A stretch of 64,000 bases of DNA from JASSUD01 sp031963045 (GTDB taxonomy: Bacteria; Pseudomonadota; Gammaproteobacteria; Burkholderiales; Burkholderiaceae). The notes under the pieces were generated by a model that saw only the letters and a program-made list of their open reading frames with translations, had not been told where the DNA came from and searched no databases. A program made the position numbers and the translations under genes. Positions 9,204-17,514 of this stretch are shown one piece after another. Position 1 is the first letter of the stretch; each line of letters opens with the position of its first letter. The stretch is from the NCBI GenBank assembly GCA_031963045.1, contig JASSUK010000034.1, positions 67,705-131,704 of the forward strand, written 5' to 3'.

Positions 9204-11006
9204 ATGAGAACGTTTAAACCCAATCCTGATATGGCTGCGCATTTCTTCAGCTTGCCCTATCAAGATGCAAAGAAAACGTTTGATCAGCAAAAAGCATTAT
9301 TTCTTCCCATGGAAGAAGAATTAAAAAAACATGCTTTTAAAGACAAATATTTTGAATCACAATATAATGATTGGCTTTCTAAAAAAAGCGGCCAGCAGCA
9401 AGACGCCAGCTTGGTTACGGCAGATCAGCAGAAAAATAAGAATACACGCTTTGAACGGTTTTATAATGATTTTTGGCTATCCGAAAAAGATAGACAACAG
9501 CAAGAGGCCGATATCTATAAAAGCCTTAATTTACTAGTGAACCGTACTAGTATTGCTAAACAGTTATATGAATGCGCAGAAAATCCAGCACAAAAACCAT
9601 CCTCTGAAGTGCAAAAAGCTATTTACCTTGCATGGGATAAAGAACCTGAGGAAGTGCCTTTTGGCGCACAGGTGATACAAGGGAAACATTTTCAACATGA
9701 ATTAATGGGTCTGGATCAAAGCACCACCGATTTGCAAGCACAATTAATAGCACGAACCAATAAACCCCTATCTTCTATAGAATACCTCATTACCTTGCCC
9801 AGAACGAAAGGACTTTTAGGAAGTGCACTAGGTCTTAGCACCATATGGGCGGGTACTATCCAAGCAGGTTTATTGGTCGTTTCCCCATTAGTTGCTTGTG
9901 GCGTTCCCCTGGCTATTTTTACCTCGCTCTTTTTATACAACGCTATCGCTACATCGATCGTAGATCGGCATTATGCAAAAACCAATTATGCTAACGAGCT
10001 CAATAAAAAGATTATGAACCCCCTTACTGATATTTCCGATCAGCTCCGCAAACTTATTTGGCAAACTTATAATAATTCCAAAACCATAATCCAGCAAACT
10101 GATCAAATTAACTCAGCAACGGGCGAAATAAAAAAAGATATGCGCACAGGAGTAGCTGCGCTTAATGAATTAGCTGATGCGACGCATCAAACTTCTAAAA
10201 CAATTATTCAGCACACTGACGAAATCAAGCAAGATTTGCGCACAGGGGCAACGGTACTTAATGAATTAACTAACACAGCGCATCAAACTTCTAAAAAAAT
10301 CATTCAGCACACTGACGAAATCAAACAAGATTTACGCACAGGAGCAACTGTACTACTTCAGGAAACGGGTGAAATTAAGCAAGATATGCAGAAGGGAGTA
10401 GCAGCCCTTAATGAAATAGCTGACGCTAGCGAAGATCTAAAAAAATCCCAAAAACGTTTTCAAACCACCGTCGAAGAGGTACAAGAAGAAGTTCAGGAAG
10501 GTTTTGGGTCTATACGCGAAGATCTGTCAGTAGGAGTCGGTGTAATCAATGAAATAGCGGCCCGAATGGAAGCCATGCAACGGCAGCAGCAACTAATCAC
10601 CACATTATTTCTGGCACAAGCACAAAGCGGAACACTTAATATTCCCCCAGAATTGCTGCTTCAACTTACTGGCTCTAATATGCCGCAATTGGCACTGACT
10701 AGCGCACCAGAGATGGAAGTAATACAAGATACTCCAGCAACAAACACCACATTGCTCCAACCTAGAGCACGAACCATTTCCACAAACTCAGACACAAGTT
10801 CAGACGAAAGTATGCCAGGCCTATCTAGAAGCACCTCACCTTCTTCTGATAGCAGCTCTGACCCGGGATCTCCTGTAGTAGCAAAGAAAAGCACCTTTGC
10901 ACCAGCACAAAACGACGACGGCGATGACTCTGTTCTTATATTAAGCCCCGAAGAAATCGCTCTTATTAAAAAATATAGAAACGATAAAAAAAATAATTAC
11001 GCATAG
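9204..11006 (+). CDS. Large membrane/coiled-coil protein with 32-residue repeats
   Basis: No family recognised. The start is placed at the ATG at 9204 (MRTFKPNPDM) because GGAGGTG lies seven bases upstream; the frame opens at 9180. The 600-residue protein has a polar head, a membrane hairpin at about 201-252 (TIWAGTIQAGLLVVSPLVAC, PLAIFTSLFLYNAIA), then a long coiled coil (about 280-465). The coiled coil contains near-identical repeats around HQTSKTIIQHTDEIKQDLRT. A Ser/Asp-rich acidic tail follows (about 526-560). The heptad pattern resembles methyl-accepting or tape-measure coiled coils, but no HAMP or signalling motif is present. The architecture parallels the gene at 6019. Confidence 0.8.
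   Translation: MRTFKPNPDMAAHFFSLPYQDAKKTFDQQKALFLPMEEELKKHAFKDKYFESQYNDWLSKKSGQQQDASLVTADQQKNKNTRFERFYNDFWLSEKDRQQQEADIYKSLNLLVNRTSIAKQLYECAENPAQKPSSEVQKAIYLAWDKEPEEVPFGAQVIQGKHFQHELMGLDQSTTDLQAQLIARTNKPLSSIEYLITLPRTKGLLGSALGLSTIWAGTIQAGLLVVSPLVACGVPLAIFTSLFLYNAIATSIVDRHYAKTNYANELNKKIMNPLTDISDQLRKLIWQTYNNSKTIIQQTDQINSATGEIKKDMRTGVAALNELADATHQTSKTIIQHTDEIKQDLRTGATVLNELTNTAHQTSKKIIQHTDEIKQDLRTGATVLLQETGEIKQDMQKGVAALNEIADASEDLKKSQKRFQTTVEEVQEEVQEGFGSIREDLSVGVGVINEIAARMEAMQRQQQLITTLFLAQAQSGTLNIPPELLLQLTGSNMPQLALTSAPEMEVIQDTPATNTTLLQPRARTISTNSDTSSDESMPGLSRSTSPSSDSSSDPGSPVVAKKSTFAPAQNDDGDDSVLILSPEEIALIKKYRNDKKNNYA
10185..10376 (+). repeat. Tandem 96-bp coding repeat
   Basis: CATCAAACTTCTAAAA recurs at 10185 and 10281, a 96-base period that encodes 32 residues. 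Most of the second unit is identical to the first. A shorter degenerate unit around 10100-10180 precedes them and another around 10360-10430 follows. The period preserves the coiled-coil register. Confidence 0.8.
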
Positions 11007-11019
11007 GTTTGGGTTAGCT

Positions 11020-11104
11020 AAGAGCCACGATATTGAAGTGCCCAGCAAAAGTTGAATATCAGATCTGACTTTTGGTGGGCACTTCAATATCGGGGCTCTT
11101 TTTT
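11020..11104 (+). terminator. Very long terminator hairpin
   Basis: Arms of about 33 nt (11020-11052 and 11068-11100) pair with few mismatches, including GATATTGAAGTGCCC against GGGCACTTCAATATC. A T run follows. It lies 13 bases after the stop of the coiled-coil gene. Confidence 0.88.
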
Positions 11105-11344
11105 ATGTGCTCCCAGCATTAGCTCTCTTCAGCACGTGCTTGAGCCTCTACCCAAGCACCCGCCATAGACACACACATTTTTTAAATCAAACAAGATAAA
11201 AACATTATTTTTAAATAGATTTTCAAAAAAATGTATCCATAAAAAACCGTAGCAGAGAAATCTACTTTATATGATAAAAATCACTATTTCAGATTAAAGC
11301 ACTTTCTATCTATCCCTGTATTTCCACCTATCAAAGGAGAAATC

Positions 11345-12841
11345 GTGAATCTTGGAAACTCTTCTTCCGTGCAAGCCAGCAGTTCTCAACATCCTCTACT
11401 AAATATAACGCAGAGGGAAATCACAAACCGCATCCATACGTGTGTAGGACGCACGGAAATTCAGCAAAGAGAAACACCAGGTAAGCAAAATTTCGTTGAA
11501 TTGCAAGCGAATCTGGTGGAAAACATCCTACCCTTTGTGAATACCGCAGAAACCATACCGCCCGCAGAGCCGGAGATAGAACCTCAGGAAACTTCACTAG
11601 ATGGCAAATGGCACGCCTGGCGTAATGCAGAGCAAGAAATTTTATGGAAACCCGCTAACACAGAAGGACCTGTAAAACGCTTTCCAGGAGAGCAATGCGA
11701 AGAGTTTAGCTTTTGTCCGCAGAGTAAATATCTCATGATCCCCCAGGTAGAAACGCTTTCCTCACAAGAAATGAAAGCATTTTTTGCAGAGCAAATGGCG
11801 TTGTTGAGGAAAAAAGATGCAAACCTTGACTTTACACGCCCTGCAGCCATGGCATCCACTATTACGGGCTTCTTACTAGCGGGAGGAGATTTTGCGATAG
11901 TGAGCGGCATATTATGGAAAGGCGCATTATTGAAAGTGGGCACACTTTTAATCGCCCCAATATGGCTAACGGGCTCTGCAACCATTTTACTAACTATAGG
12001 AGCAGCTAGCACAGGAGTGGTTTTTGCAAAAAATAAAATTGAAAAATCTGACCTTCTTGAAAACATTCCGCTCCCATCCACAGAGCCGGCACAAGCGCCT
12101 GAACAGGGGGAACAAGCACAAGAAGAAACCATAGAAATGCAAGAGCCTGCAGAGGAAGCCACTTATCAGCGCATAACCCTGCACTTTGAACCCACGCGTG
12201 AAGCGATAAAACCGAAAACGTCTAAAATTATGTACATTAAAGGCACCATTTCTTCCAGTGTCTTTTCAGCAGATAAAAAACATTTTTTTACCGTAGTAGA
12301 CGGAAAAACCATTAAACAATGGTCTACTAAAACAGGCAAAATTGAAAAAAACATAGAGCCTTGCGCGCCACCTACTAGCACAGCCACATCCTCTGTCGCC
12401 AATAAACCCGCCTCTATAACCGAACTTAAAATATCTCCGCGAGGAAAATGGCTACTCTTAGCAGAAGTACATCCACAAGACTCTGTTAAAAAAGCCAGCA
12501 TGTGGCTCTACTCCCGTCAGCATGGAAGAATACAAAGCCATTTTGCATTAACAACAACAAATACCGTTCAATTTGAATTTTCCCCCTGCGAGCGCTGGCT
12601 CGCAGTACTTGAAGGAGGGCACACCCTCTTACGCCTCACCACAGAATCTGGAGAATTCCAAAGAAAACGGCTAGACCCGCCATTAACCACTATTCAGCGC
12701 ATACACTGGGCTCAAAATGAACTGCAAGTTGTCGGAGCAGATAACCGCACATGGAAAATTATCCCTGTTGAAAACAGTCTATATCCACAGCTCATCCCGC
12801 CTCTTCCACAAAGGTCTGTGCGATTTAGCATGCTTTCATAA
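11345..12841 (+). CDS. Membrane-hairpin/beta-propeller protein, paralogue 1
   Basis: A 498-residue protein with a GTG start behind AAAGGAGAAATC. It is closely related to the gene at 26555-28009: both begin MN-GNSSSVQA and share WSTKTGK/S, EFSPCERWLAVLEGG and a SMLS C-terminus. Residues 1-120 carry one blade-like segment (DGKWHAWRNAEQ). Residues ~167-225 form two hydrophobic stretches. After a Glu/Gln-rich linker, residues ~286-498 hold degenerate WD40/propeller blades (SSVFSADKKHFFTV, KISPRGKWLLLAE). Function unknown. A small membrane-protein gene follows 27 bases later, probably in the same transcript. Confidence 0.82.
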   Translation: MNLGNSSSVQASSSQHPLLNITQREITNRIHTCVGRTEIQQRETPGKQNFVELQANLVENILPFVNTAETIPPAEPEIEPQETSLDGKWHAWRNAEQEILWKPANTEGPVKRFPGEQCEEFSFCPQSKYLMIPQVETLSSQEMKAFFAEQMALLRKKDANLDFTRPAAMASTITGFLLAGGDFAIVSGILWKGALLKVGTLLIAPIWLTGSATILLTIGAASTGVVFAKNKIEKSDLLENIPLPSTEPAQAPEQGEQAQEETIEMQEPAEEATYQRITLHFEPTREAIKPKTSKIMYIKGTISSSVFSADKKHFFTVVDGKTIKQWSTKTGKIEKNIEPCAPPTSTATSSVANKPASITELKISPRGKWLLLAEVHPQDSVKKASMWLYSRQHGRIQSHFALTTTNTVQFEFSPCERWLAVLEGGHTLLRLTTESGEFQRKRLDPPLTTIQRIHWAQNELQVVGADNRTWKIIPVENSLYPQLIPPLPQRSVRFSMLS

Positions 12842-12868
12842 TATATTTATTACCATAAGGCGAACTAT

Positions 12869-13336
12869 ATGTTTACCTTTACATCAGATTGGTCTTCTCC
12901 GCACAATTATCTATGGAGACAGGCTACGATTCCACTTTTAGCATCCAGACCCTACTTTCCTGAAAATGAAATAATCACCGAAGACATATTACGAAGCAAA
13001 ATTGAGAAATTAAAGGAATACGATTATACATTTATTCATTTTTTAAAAAACATTTTAGTATTTTCTATAACTGCATTTATCCTATCTGGGATCATTACTG
13101 CAATATTATTTTCATATTTAACTCCCATCACCTCTTTATCGCTTCTGCTATGGCCTATGATACCATTTTCTTTTATGTCTCCTACCATAGTTATACTTAC
13201 GAATATAGATAAAGCACGCGAAGAAGCTGAAAATAGATTTCAACATATGCGGTTACTCAATGCGAAATGCAAAAGAGATTCCGCAAAAGAAACCATTGTT
13301 TCTATTAGAAAAAGATCTATGCTACTCATGGCATAA
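12869..13336 (+). CDS. Small two-helix membrane protein, paralogue A
   Basis: A 155-residue protein related to those at 28142-28615 and 28626-29108; all start F-F/P-TS-W-SP followed by an LWR motif. The polar N-terminus is followed by two hydrophobic helices (about 58-80 and 85-112) and a charged tail. It lies 27 bases behind a propeller gene. The paralogous propeller gene at 26555 is also followed by two such proteins, so the pairing is conserved and the products may work together. Function unknown. Confidence 0.75.
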   Translation: MFTFTSDWSSPHNYLWRQATIPLLASRPYFPENEIITEDILRSKIEKLKEYDYTFIHFLKNILVFSITAFILSGIITAILFSYLTPITSLSLLLWPMIPFSFMSPTIVILTNIDKAREEAENRFQHMRLLNAKCKRDSAKETIVSIRKRSMLLMA

Positions 13337-13421
13337 AAATGGAATGGGCAGCTTTTAAAAGATTGTATAAATAATTATAAGGCAAAAACTCATCTATACC
13401 AGGCAAGCATATTACAAACAC

Positions 13422-13466
13422 AAAAATGGCTGGATTCTGTTTCACACAGAAACCAGCCATTTTAAT
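13422..13466 (+). terminator. Terminator hairpin of the 12869 gene
   Basis: AAAATGGCTGG (13423-13433) pairs with CCAGCCATTTT (13453-13463). The inner part GATTCTGT...CACAGAA pairs further. The same inner core recurs in the hairpin after the lasso exporter at 47048-47081. Confidence 0.85.
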
Positions 13467-13494
13467 TTTAGAGACAGCTATATTCAGTTATCAG

Positions 13495-13670
13495 TTAAAT
13501 GACCTATTCCAAATACACACACGCCTGCACAAAGTATCAGGTTAGCCTATGCAATATGGTTCAACAGCCATTGCGCACAAAATAAGTGCAAAAAAGCCGC
13601 CTAGACATCCAGCCAAGACCTGTTTTAAAAAATAGGGATAACCAACATATAAACCTAAAGCGTATACATC
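13495..13670 (+). promoter_or_regulatory. Upstream region duplicated in front of both ankyrin genes
   Basis: This segment and 17342-17514 are clearly homologous: both contain TTAGCCTATGCAATA, GCACAAAATAAGTGCAAAAA and CCTAGACATCCAGCCAAGAC. Each runs up to the start of an F-box/ankyrin gene. The duplication therefore included the promoter region, so the two genes are probably expressed alike. I could not assign -35/-10 boxes with confidence. Confidence 0.7.
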
Positions 13671-16250
13671 ATGACCTTTTTGAGCTCTATCTCTAGATTG
13701 AATGCTGCCCTAGCCACGTCACTACTCCCTACAAGGTCCGCACAGACTTCACTTGCCCAAAATAACATAAAAGAAATCATTACCTCGCCCCAAAATGCTG
13801 CATCGAAACGTGTATCAATCTTTTTAGGACTGCATGGGCTACCAGAAAAGCAACGCCTGGTAGTAGAAAAAAAAATACCGGAAGAATATCTTTTATCAAA
13901 AAAACTGAGGCTCTCACCAGAAATACAAAGCACTATCCTTATCGAAGCTCTATCACACTTTACTCCCTTCGAAATAGCTTTAATAACCATGCAAACAGAG
14001 GGGCAATTTATTCAATTGAGTAAAGCAGGCTACCATGCTTTGTATAAAAAATTTGATTGGCTCTACCCAAAGTGGGTTACTTCACCTTCAGAATTTACAG
14101 CAGTGATAGATGATGCACGCCGGTATGGAAGCAAAACCTTTAAACAGATCTTTGAGGGATTGAATTTACTGAAGTCTGTTCAAGAAGCAGGCCCTAATTC
14201 TCAGATTGATATTGCAAGCCTTCAGCGCGCAGGTATCTTACAAAAAGATTGGATTTACCCTGATATGGTCAGTACCAGTCAATTTGTTCAGAATAAGTTT
14301 TTAGCGTGGATACGAGCAAACCCTGCTTCTATTATGGCCTGCTTACGGTGGCTACCTACCCAAAGAGGAGACATTCCATTTTTACTTACAGAGGCGACAA
14401 AACATAGAAATTTGTCACTTGTGCAATCTGTATTTGAATTTATGGTACAGCACGGAATACCTTTATCCGAAGATACCCTGCATAAAGCAATTAGCAACGC
14501 CTGCTTTGAAGTCGTCAAGTTACTTGTTGATAAAGGAGTAAGCATTGAGTCATCGCATGAAGGAAAAACGGCTATAGATGTAGCTGTATCGGCACTTTCT
14601 ATGAATTTTTTTGACTATTATTCTTCCACTATATCTCGACAAAAAGGAGGAAATTTAATAAATATTCTTATCTATTTAATCCGCAAGGGAGAAGAACAGA
14701 ATATTCCATTTAATACCTCGTGCACGCCTGAACGTATGTCTCTGCTGCATGTCGCCTGTTATGCGCACCCCCATGCATTGCAGATACCGTTAGCTACTTT
14801 ATTTATTGAACATGATCCGACAACTCTTTACGCTCGAGAAAATGACGTCAATGAAGAGGACGGAAATACGCCACTACATCTTGCCATAAGAAAAAAACAG
14901 TATGAAATGATCGAATTACTGCTTCAAAAAGGCGCAGATATCACTGCACGTGCTAAAGGGTATACGGTCATCGAGCTAGCCGAAAAAGTGAGTGACCGAA
15001 AAACACTTCGCATATTGCATAACACAGGTAATACAGGCTCTGTTTCTGATAATCAATTTGATTGGTTATATCCACGATGGGTTTCTACACGTGCTGAATT
15101 TAAAGCATTGATACAAGATTCGCGTACTTACGGAGGTAAAACCTCTAAGCAAATCTTTGAAGGATTCAATATCCTGAAGTTGATTCAACAAGCAGGCCCC
15201 CATGCGCAGATAACTACTGCACACTTCCAGCGTGCTGGTATATTGAAAGAAGGTTGGGCGCACCCCGATAATATTCAGGTAAGCAAATTCATACAAACAC
15301 AATTTTTAGAATGGCTACAAGCCAACCCAGCTCATATTTTGGCCTGTTTACGATGGCTACCTGCACAAAGCCGCATACCAGCTGTACTAACAGAAATCGT
15401 AAAACTTGGAAAAATCTCAGTAGTACAGTCTGCAGTTGCATCTATGGAACAGCATATAGAGCCATTAGATAAAGCTGCAGCGCTAGAACAAGCCGTTAAG
15501 AATGCAAATGTGCACATCGCCCATTATTTATTTAATAACGGAACATCCATTCAGGATTTACCTAAAAATATCCTACATAAAGCCGTCCAAACTGGATGCC
15601 TTGAAATGGTTCAGCTATTAGTTGAAAAAGGTGCCAACCTCAATGAAAAAGGCCCGGGGCTTCCTCTATTACATGACGGGAAAACAGCCACAGAGCTAGC
15701 GGTATCAGCTATTGATGCGCGCTACTTTTCTGCCTCTAAAGCAAATCGGCGATATGGATTAAATCGAATACAAATTGCAAGCTATTTAATACAAAAAATG
15801 CAAGAACAAAATATTCCATTTGATATCCAATCCACCCCAAATTGCATGACACTCTTACATGCTGCGTGTTATATAAAACCTCAAGAAAAAGGATTAGAAC
15901 TTGCCAAAATTCTTTTTGAGCAAGGCGATAATAATAGGCATATAGGGGATACGGATATAAGCTATAAATATCCTCCTTTGTATACAGGAAAAAATACCCC
16001 TATATATATTGCCATACAAGAAAAGCATCACTCCCTAGCCGAATTTTTATTTAATAAAGGCACCGATATTACTTTAAGCCCATTAGAATATATTACATTG
16101 AGATTTAGAGACCCGCAAGCCTTTCGTATACTGCAAAAAAACAAAAAATATGGATGTGTTGATATCCAGCATGGCAAAATTGTCAGAGCATTAATATCAT
16201 TTCCGCGTTCTATTTATTTCACTGTCTTGAATTTTTTTCGTGGAATCTAA
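13671..16250 (+). CDS. F-box-like ankyrin-repeat protein, paralogue 1
   Basis: An 859-residue protein. After a helical N-terminus, residues ~78-100 (LSPEIQSTILIEALSHFTPF) fit the F-box core. Ankyrin repeats follow (TPLHLAIRKKQYEMIELLLQ and CLEMVQLLVEKGANLNEKG are clear). The protein is internally duplicated: about 125-450 and 460-820 share FDWLYP-WV, KQIFEG-N-LK, QRAGIL and ACLRWLP blocks. It is highly similar to 17515-20493. F-box proteins recruit substrates to host SCF ubiquitin ligases, so a secreted role in the host is inferred. No secretion signal is recognisable, and the ribosome site before the ATG is weak. Confidence 0.82.
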   Translation: MTFLSSISRLNAALATSLLPTRSAQTSLAQNNIKEIITSPQNAASKRVSIFLGLHGLPEKQRLVVEKKIPEEYLLSKKLRLSPEIQSTILIEALSHFTPFEIALITMQTEGQFIQLSKAGYHALYKKFDWLYPKWVTSPSEFTAVIDDARRYGSKTFKQIFEGLNLLKSVQEAGPNSQIDIASLQRAGILQKDWIYPDMVSTSQFVQNKFLAWIRANPASIMACLRWLPTQRGDIPFLLTEATKHRNLSLVQSVFEFMVQHGIPLSEDTLHKAISNACFEVVKLLVDKGVSIESSHEGKTAIDVAVSALSMNFFDYYSSTISRQKGGNLINILIYLIRKGEEQNIPFNTSCTPERMSLLHVACYAHPHALQIPLATLFIEHDPTTLYARENDVNEEDGNTPLHLAIRKKQYEMIELLLQKGADITARAKGYTVIELAEKVSDRKTLRILHNTGNTGSVSDNQFDWLYPRWVSTRAEFKALIQDSRTYGGKTSKQIFEGFNILKLIQQAGPHAQITTAHFQRAGILKEGWAHPDNIQVSKFIQTQFLEWLQANPAHILACLRWLPAQSRIPAVLTEIVKLGKISVVQSAVASMEQHIEPLDKAAALEQAVKNANVHIAHYLFNNGTSIQDLPKNILHKAVQTGCLEMVQLLVEKGANLNEKGPGLPLLHDGKTATELAVSAIDARYFSASKANRRYGLNRIQIASYLIQKMQEQNIPFDIQSTPNCMTLLHAACYIKPQEKGLELAKILFEQGDNNRHIGDTDISYKYPPLYTGKNTPIYIAIQEKHHSLAEFLFNKGTDITLSPLEYITLRFRDPQAFRILQKNKKYGCVDIQHGKIVRALISFPRSIYFTVLNFFRGI

Positions 16251-16320
16251 TAAATACCAAACCTAATTTTACAGTTAGTGCAATATATCTTTGCATTGCA
16301 TTCCCAACTCGCTCATCACT

Positions 16321-16450
16321 ATGCATTTTGGAGTTCGTGCCACCACAAACCTACCAAAATAGTTTATATAGTGAGATTTTAAAATCTCCATCAACCACAG
16401 CAAAGCACGGTAGGTTGGTGGTAAGGCACGAACCCCAACATGCAGACCAC
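16321..16450. repeat. REP-like elements, one full and one degenerate, inverted
   Basis: The full forward copy at 16410-16450 begins GTAGGTTGGTGGTAAGGCAC (subtype B with one change). The reverse copy at 16321-16357 is eroded (GAGTTCGTGCCACCACAAAC...). Confidence 0.8.
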
Positions 16451-16529
16451 TTACTTTTAATCTTTGCACTCTATCTATAAACAACTAGCCATTCTATAAC
16501 GTGCGTAACATCGTAAATAATTAATAAGC

Positions 16530-16633
16530 GATGCTTTCACTTCTCAAGAAAAGTGGGAGCATCAGCATTTTCTATTTTACTTCTAGAAAATAGCCGCTGG
16601 CATGACTACTTTAAAATAGTCATGCCAGCGGCT
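16530..16633. terminator. Two adjacent hairpins between convergent genes
   Basis: Hairpin 1: GATGCTTTCACTT (16530-16542) with AAGTGGGAGCATC (16551-16563), two G-U pairs. Hairpin 2: AGCCGCTGGCATGACTA (16592-16608) with its exact complement (16617-16633) and an 8-nt loop. A sequence relative of hairpin 1 follows the second ankyrin gene at 20515. Confidence 0.75.
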
Positions 16634-16684
16634 TACTATCATTTCATATCGTCTAATTGCACTTATCCAGACTGGAGGATGTAA

Positions 16685-17272
16685 TTAAGCTACAGCCTTA
16701 GGATTGAATAATTCATTATTCGGTGCACTCGAACTATTCAATGGTGCTGAGCTTCCCTCTCCTGCATCGTTTATAGGCACATTTTTATTATGTAAGGAAT
16801 TATTATTTTTCGAAGCATTAGATAACGATACGTCTTGATTTTCAACTTTTAGAGAACATAAAGCATTTAGCAAATTCCCAAACATTTGCATTTTTTGTTG
16901 ATCGACATTAGTCTGTTCCAATGTTTGACTAATAAGCGCCATTATTGATTCAGAAAATATATCTATTTTTCTGTTCAAATCAGGAATTTCTTTTTTATAA
17001 ATATTACTAATTCTTTCTTCATATTCATTTTTCTGATTAGTTAATTTAATTTCATATTTCTCTTTCTGATCAGTTAATTTAGCTTCATTTTGTGTGTCCT
17101 TTTCAGCCAATTCAGCTTTACATTCATCATCCTTCTTCGCTATCGAATCATCTTTTTCTTTTTTCACCTCACTTTTTCCATTTACTTTTCCTAAACAATA
17201 ACCCCCGTATCCGCTGCCACCGAGACCTAATAATCCGAGAGTTCCGAAGCCTATTATAGAGACTGGTTCCAT
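16685..17272 (-). CDS. Coiled-coil protein with glycine-rich N-terminal helix
   Basis: No family recognised. The 195-residue protein begins MEPVSIIGFGTLGLLGLGGS, a glycine-rich hydrophobic segment that may span or insert into a membrane. It continues as a highly charged coiled coil (about 40-125; repeated TDQKEKYEIKL-TNQKNEYEERI units) and ends in a Ser/Asn-rich tail. It lies on the opposite strand between the two F-box/ankyrin paralogues. The plan resembles the coiled-coil protein at 20607-21098. Confidence 0.7.
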   Translation of the reverse strand: MEPVSIIGFGTLGLLGLGGSGYGGYCLGKVNGKSEVKKEKDDSIAKKDDECKAELAEKDTQNEAKLTDQKEKYEIKLTNQKNEYEERISNIYKKEIPDLNRKIDIFSESIMALISQTLEQTNVDQQKMQMFGNLLNALCSLKVENQDVSLSNASKNNNSLHNKNVPINDAGEGSSAPLNSSSAPNNELFNPKAVA

Positions 17273-17514
17273 ATATTCTTCCTTTTATTTTTTCAAAAAT
17301 TTACTTCTTGAATTAACTAATTGGATACAATCTTTTTGAATTTATCAGTTCAATGGCCTATTCCCAATATGCACACTCTTGCACACAGTAGTGGATTAGC
17401 CTATGCAATAGGGCAAAAACCATTGGGCACAAAATAAGTGCAAAAAAGCTGCCTAGACATCCAGCCAAGACCCTGTTTTCAAACAGATTTAGATAACCTC
17501 TATAGTGTGCACAT

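Larger units (their letters stand above)
16251..16684. other. Non-coding spacer with REP pair and two hairpins
   Basis: This 434-base stretch holds no credible gene. It has a degenerate inverted REP copy (16321-16357), a full copy (16410-16450), a hairpin at 16530-16563 and a perfect 17-bp hairpin at 16592-16633. The hairpins lie between convergent genes and can serve as terminators for both. Confidence 0.7.

Noticed and set aside
11584..12162. 192-codon minus-strand frame inside the propeller gene, plus similar ones in 26845-27321 and 1962-2378
   Set aside because: They are antisense shadows of strongly supported genes with no ribosome sites.
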